NCBI RefSeq assembly: GCF_004792415.1
Contig: NZ_CP038853.1
Coordinates: forward strand, 744,001 to 808,000
Reading direction: 5' to 3'
Source: Pantoea vagans
Lineage (GTDB): Bacteria; Pseudomonadota; Gammaproteobacteria; Enterobacterales; Enterobacteriaceae
DNA: 64,000 nt
The notes beneath the pieces are model-generated. The model searched no databases. It was not told the DNA's origin and was given only the letters and a program-made list of their open reading frames with translations. Of the stretch, positions 60,766 through 64,000 are shown piece by piece. Position 1 is the stretch's first letter. Every line of letters begins with the position of its first letter. The translations under genes were made by a program, and so were the position numbers.

Positions 60766-61929
60766 ATGCCTGTAGCATTAATGGCGCTGGCGTTGAGTGC
60801 GTTCGCCATCGGAACCACCGAATTTGTCATTATGGGATTGCTGCCGGAGGTGGCACGTGACCTTCAGGTGTCGATTCCGTCGGCGGGCTGGCTGATCAGT
60901 GGCTATGCGCTGGGAGTGGCGATTGGTGCGCCGATTATGGCACTGCTCACCGCCAGACTGCCGCGCAAAAAAACGCTGATCCTGCTGATGGTGATCTTTA
61001 TTGTCGGCAACCTGCTCTGTGCGCTGGCATACAACTACAACCTGCTGATGCTGGCGCGAATCGTCACCGCGCTCTGTCACGGTGCTTTCTTTGGTATCGG
61101 CGCGGTGGTTGCCGCCAGCCTGGTGCCGGCCGGTCGTCAGGCTTCTGCTGTGGCGCTGATGTTTACCGGGCTGACCCTGGCTAACGTGCTGGGCGTTCCG
61201 CTGGGCACCAGCTTCGGACAGATGTTTGGCTGGCGCGCCACGTTCTGGGGCGTAGCGGTGATCGGCGTGCTGGCGTTTATCGCCCTGATCGTGAGTCTGC
61301 CCAACAATAAAGAGGAGAAGCCGGTTCATCTGGCGAGTGAAATCGGTGCGCTGGCCAACGGCAAACTCTGGCTCTCGCTGCTGATGACGGTGTTCTTTGC
61401 CGCGGCGATGTTTGCCCTGTTCAGCTACATTGCGCCGCTGCTGTTAGAGGTAACGGGCATCAGCGATCGGGGTGTCAGCTGGACGCTGTTCCTGATTGGC
61501 GCGGGCCTGACAGTGGGTAACATTCTTGGCGGCAAACTGGCCGACTGGAAAGTCTCCTTCAGTCTGATCCTTAGCTTTTCTCTGATCGCCATCTTCTCGC
61601 TGCTGTTCAGCTGGACCAGCCATGCGCTGTGGCTGGCGGAGCTCACCCTGTTCCTCTGGGCAATGGCGACCTTTGCCACGGTACCGGGCCTGCAGATCAA
61701 CGTGGTCCGTCATGGCAAAGAGGCACCGAACCTGGTCTCAACCCTGAACATTTCGGCGTTTAACGTCGGTAATGCGCTGGGTGCCTGGGTCGGCGGGGCA
61801 GTCATTGGCCGTGGTTTTGGCCTGACGGCGGTACCGGTTGCGGCAGCTGCGCTGGCCGCTATCGGCCTGCTGATCTGCCTGATCACCTTCCGTAAATCGG
61901 GCAGCGCAGCCGCCCGGGTTCGCGCTTAA
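60766..61929 (+). CDS. MFS transporter, DHA1 family (AraJ/YdhP-like exporter)
   Basis: 387 residues with 12 predicted helices, starting LALSAFAIGTTEFVIMGLLPEV, which is typical of the AraJ/YdhP/PbuE exporter group. Motif A-like region ALLTARLPRKKTL between helices 2 and 3; helix 4-5 region ARIVTALCHGAFFGIG. Probably an inner-membrane drug or metabolite exporter using proton motive force; substrate unknown. GGGAGAG ribosome site. Convergent with lysR, sharing a 4-bp overlap at the stops. Confidence 0.88.
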   Translation: MPVALMALALSAFAIGTTEFVIMGLLPEVARDLQVSIPSAGWLISGYALGVAIGAPIMALLTARLPRKKTLILLMVIFIVGNLLCALAYNYNLLMLARIVTALCHGAFFGIGAVVAASLVPAGRQASAVALMFTGLTLANVLGVPLGTSFGQMFGWRATFWGVAVIGVLAFIALIVSLPNNKEEKPVHLASEIGALANGKLWLSLLMTVFFAAAMFALFSYIAPLLLEVTGISDRGVSWTLFLIGAGLTVGNILGGKLADWKVSFSLILSFSLIAIFSLLFSWTSHALWLAELTLFLWAMATFATVPGLQINVVRHGKEAPNLVSTLNISAFNVGNALGAWVGGAVIGRGFGLTAVPVAAAALAAIGLLICLITFRKSGSAAARVRA

Positions 61930-62846
61930 GCCAGGCGGGCGGCAATACGTGCCGGAAAGTCAGCCACCTGCTGCTGCAGATGGCTGACAAAGGCATCGAC
62001 CAGCGCTGACGCGGGACGGTGTTGTGGCCTCACCAGGCTGACGGTAAACGGCACCGCCACGCTGAATTTTCGCATCACCACACCGCTGTCGGCGTAATCC
62101 AGCGCCGTCAGCGGATTCACAATCGAAATACCCACGCCCGCTCTGACCATCGCGCACACCGATGCGGCGCTGTGCGTCTCCATCACCAGCCGCCGTTCGA
62201 CGCCCTGATCCTGAAACAGCGCATCCAGCAGCTGACGATAGCTGTCGTTGCGCGACAGGCTGACATACTGTTCGCCGGCAAAGTCGTGCGGTGTCAGTTC
62301 TGCACGCTGACTCAGAGGATGATGCTGTGGCAACACGCATACTTCATCACAGGTCAGCAGGGCGAGGCGGTCAGTCCCGGCCGGCGCGTGCTGGGTTTCG
62401 GTTAAGCCGATATCGTAGCGCTGTGCCGACAGCCACTCCTCCAGCAGCGGCGACTCCTGCGGAATCACATTCAGGCTCACATCCGGGTAGCGCTGTAAAA
62501 ACGGCTGACACAGCGGTGGCAGCAACGACTGCGAAAAAACCGGCAGGCAGGCGATCGACAGCTCACCCTGACGAAACTGACGCAACCCTTCTGCCGCTTC
62601 CATGATGCGATCCAGCCCATACCAGGATCGCTGTACCTCTTCAAACAGACGTAACCCCTGTACCGTCGGCTGCAGGCGACCGCGTACCCGCCCGAACAAC
62701 GCTAATCCCAGCTGCTGCTCCAGTCGCGCCAGCTCCCGGCTTACGGTCGGCTGTGAGGTATGCAGCAGCGTAGCAGCCTGGGTCAGGTTGCCGCTGGTCA
62801 TCACCGCATGAAAAATTTCGATATGCCGCCAGTTAATGTTCGCCAC
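61926..62846 (-). CDS. lysR: LysR, activator of lysA
   Basis: 306 residues, GTG start at 62846 with AGGAAGG upstream. N-terminal HTH (TSGNLTQAATLLHTSQPTVSR) and effector domain, very close to E. coli LysR (RGRLHPTVQGLRLFEEVQ is RGRLQPTVQGLRLFEEVQ here). Activates lysA in response to diaminopimelate and is repressed by lysine. Divergent from lysA with 102 bp between. In E. coli this pair lies about 50 genes away from lysS. Confidence 0.95.
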   Translation of the reverse strand: MANINWRHIEIFHAVMTSGNLTQAATLLHTSQPTVSRELARLEQQLGLALFGRVRGRLQPTVQGLRLFEEVQRSWYGLDRIMEAAEGLRQFRQGELSIACLPVFSQSLLPPLCQPFLQRYPDVSLNVIPQESPLLEEWLSAQRYDIGLTETQHAPAGTDRLALLTCDEVCVLPQHHPLSQRAELTPHDFAGEQYVSLSRNDSYRQLLDALFQDQGVERRLVMETHSAASVCAMVRAGVGISIVNPLTALDYADSGVVMRKFSVAVPFTVSLVRPQHRPASALVDAFVSHLQQQVADFPARIAARLA

Positions 62847-62874
62847 GCCGCCTTCCTATATCCATTCTGAATAG

Positions 62875-62908
62875 ATGCTATTAAAACAGATATTTTTCGC
62901 TATAGCAT
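62875..62908. promoter_or_regulatory. Candidate LysR operator in the lysR-lysA gap
   Basis: ATGCTAT (62875-62881) and ATAGCAT (62902-62908) form a 7-bp inverted repeat in the 102-bp divergent gap. The spacing is wider than a single T-N11-A site, so two half-sites or a dimer-of-dimers footprint is possible. Confidence 0.45.
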
Positions 62909-62948
62909 GATTCTGGCTTAATGCAGTTATCGCCACAGGAGAATTGCT

Positions 62949-64000
62949 ATGCCACGTTCATTACAGAGTACCGACACCGCCCTCAACGCCGCTAATCTGC
63001 TGCTGCTGGCACGCCGTTATGCCGGTCCATTCTGGGCTTATGACGCACAGATTATTCAGGCGCGTATTGCTCAGCTGCAGGCGTTTGATGTGGTGCGTTT
63101 TGCGCAGAAAGCCTGCTCAAATATTCATATCCTGCGCCTGATGCGGGCCGCGGGTGTGAAAGTGGATTCGGTATCGCTGGGTGAGATCGAACGTGCGCTG
63201 GCTGCTGGCTACCAGACTGGCGGTGACGAGATCGTCTTCACTGCGGATCTGTTCGATCAGCCGACACTGGCGCGGATTACTGCGTTGAAGGTGCCGGTCA
63301 ATGCCGGTTCGATTGATATGCTGCATCAGCTCGGCGCGGTGTCACCGGGACATGCGGTGTGGCTGCGGGTGAATCCTGGCTTCGGTCACGGCCATAGCCA
63401 GAAAACCAACACCGGCGGCGAAAACAGCAAGCACGGTATCTGGCACGGCGATTTAGCCGAGGCGCTGGCAGCGATTCAGCAGCACGGCCTGAAGCTGGTG
63501 GGCATTCACATGCACATTGGCTCAGGCGTCGATTATGCGCATCTGCAGCAGGTCTGTGATGCGATGGTCGGACTGGTGATGGCATCGGGTCAGGATCTGA
63601 CTGCGATCTCTGCGGGCGGTGGCCTTTCTATTCCTTATCGCTACGGCGAAGAGGCGATCGATACCGATCACTACTTTGGACTGTGGGACGCGGCGCGTCA
63701 GCGTATCGCTCAGCATCTGGGTCACGCAGTCAAACTGGAGATTGAACCGGGCCGTTTCCTGGTGGCCGAAGCGGGCGTGCTGGTGTCGCAGGTGCGGGCA
63801 GTGAAGTCGATGGGCAGCCGTCACTTTGTGCTGGTCGATGCCGGTTTCAGTGACCTGATGCGTCCCTCCATGTATGGCAGCTATCACCATATCTCGCTGA
63901 TGGCAGGTGATGAACGGGTGATTGATGAGCAGCAGACCATCGACACGGTAGTGGCCGGTCCGCTGTGCGAATCGGGCGATGTCTTTACCCAGCTGGAGGG
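62949..64000 (+). CDS. lysA: Diaminopimelate decarboxylase, N-terminal part (truncated by window edge)
   Basis: 350 of about 420 residues. Starts MPRSLQSTDTALNAANLL after CAGGAG. PLP lysine in RFAQKACSNIHILRLM (about 54), HIGSGVDYAHL, SAGGGLSIPY, IEPGRFLVAEAG and the C-terminal CESGDVFTQLEG with the catalytic Cys. Final step of lysine synthesis, decarboxylating meso-DAP. The reading frame runs off the window end. Regulated by divergent lysR. Confidence 0.95.
   Translation, partial: MPRSLQSTDTALNAANLLLLARRYAGPFWAYDAQIIQARIAQLQAFDVVRFAQKACSNIHILRLMRAAGVKVDSVSLGEIERALAAGYQTGGDEIVFTADLFDQPTLARITALKVPVNAGSIDMLHQLGAVSPGHAVWLRVNPGFGHGHSQKTNTGGENSKHGIWHGDLAEALAAIQQHGLKLVGIHMHIGSGVDYAHLQQVCDAMVGLVMASGQDLTAISAGGGLSIPYRYGEEAIDTDHYFGLWDAARQRIAQHLGHAVKLEIEPGRFLVAEAGVLVSQVRAVKSMGSRHFVLVDAGFSDLMRPSMYGSYHHISLMAGDERVIDEQQTIDTVVAGPLCESGDVFTQLE

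Overview
The window is a contiguous piece of ordinary chromosome from a member of the Enterobacterales. Almost every protein is a close match to its Escherichia coli K-12 counterpart, and gene order follows the E. coli mltC-to-lysS segment. Three departures suggest the Erwiniaceae (Pantoea/Erwinia type): E. coli accessory genes are missing from their usual places (ansB/yggM, yggU, scpABC, yqfB); an LPS glycosyltransferase/O-antigen-ligase pair sits between sprT and galP; and lysR/lysA lies next to the lysS block. The genus is an inference from memory of gene order, not from a search.

Layout. 1-3881: mltC (partial), yggX and mutY in one direction, with trmB, yggL and yggN divergent. 3917-7948: hemW, rdgB, yggT and yggS on the minus strand, divergent from the PilT-like ATPase yggR. 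7954-12169: ruvX, yqgE, gshB, rsmE, endA and sprT on the minus strand. 12418-14782: the GT4 glycosyltransferase and O-antigen ligase. 14862-23273: galP with Gal operators, metK with met boxes, the arginine-to-putrescine pair speA/speB, a DUF937 protein and the M48 lipoprotein loiP. 23545-29271: central carbon metabolism (tktA, epd, pgk, fbaA) behind a Cra operator. 29464-33217: mscS, argO, a SIMPL-domain protein and, convergent, argP. 33400-39096: rpiA, serA, fau, 6S RNA, zapA, ygfB, pepP. 39093-47191: ubiH, ubiI, the glycine cleavage operon gcvTHP behind a PurR box, and the SDR ygfF. 47222-52838: bglA with an RpiR-type regulator, yqfA, ygfZ, sdhE, ygfX, fldB. 52941-59163: xerD, dsbC, recJ, prfB (with programmed frameshift) and lysS. 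59287-64000: a cupin protein, a trypsin-like lipoprotein, an MFS exporter, lysR and the start of lysA.

The genes form recognisable functional groups: base-excision repair and iron-sulfur maintenance (mutY, yggX), glutathione synthesis, polyamine synthesis from arginine (metK, speA, speB), lower glycolysis with the pentose-phosphate branch (tktA, epd, pgk, fbaA, rpiA), arginine export and its regulator (argO, argP), serine/glycine/one-carbon flow (serA, gcvTHP, fau, ygfZ), ubiquinone hydroxylation (ubiH, ubiI) and lysine synthesis (lysA/lysR).

I see no phage, integron, CRISPR array, toxin-antitoxin or defence system, no IS element and no tRNA or rRNA gene. The most unusual object is a densely base-paired element of about 180 bp between the yggE and argP terminators. 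Other items worth a look are the LPS gene pair, the Lys-Asp replacement of the hinge glycine in MscS, the weakened internal Shine-Dalgarno of prfB, and the long unexplained metK-speA gap.
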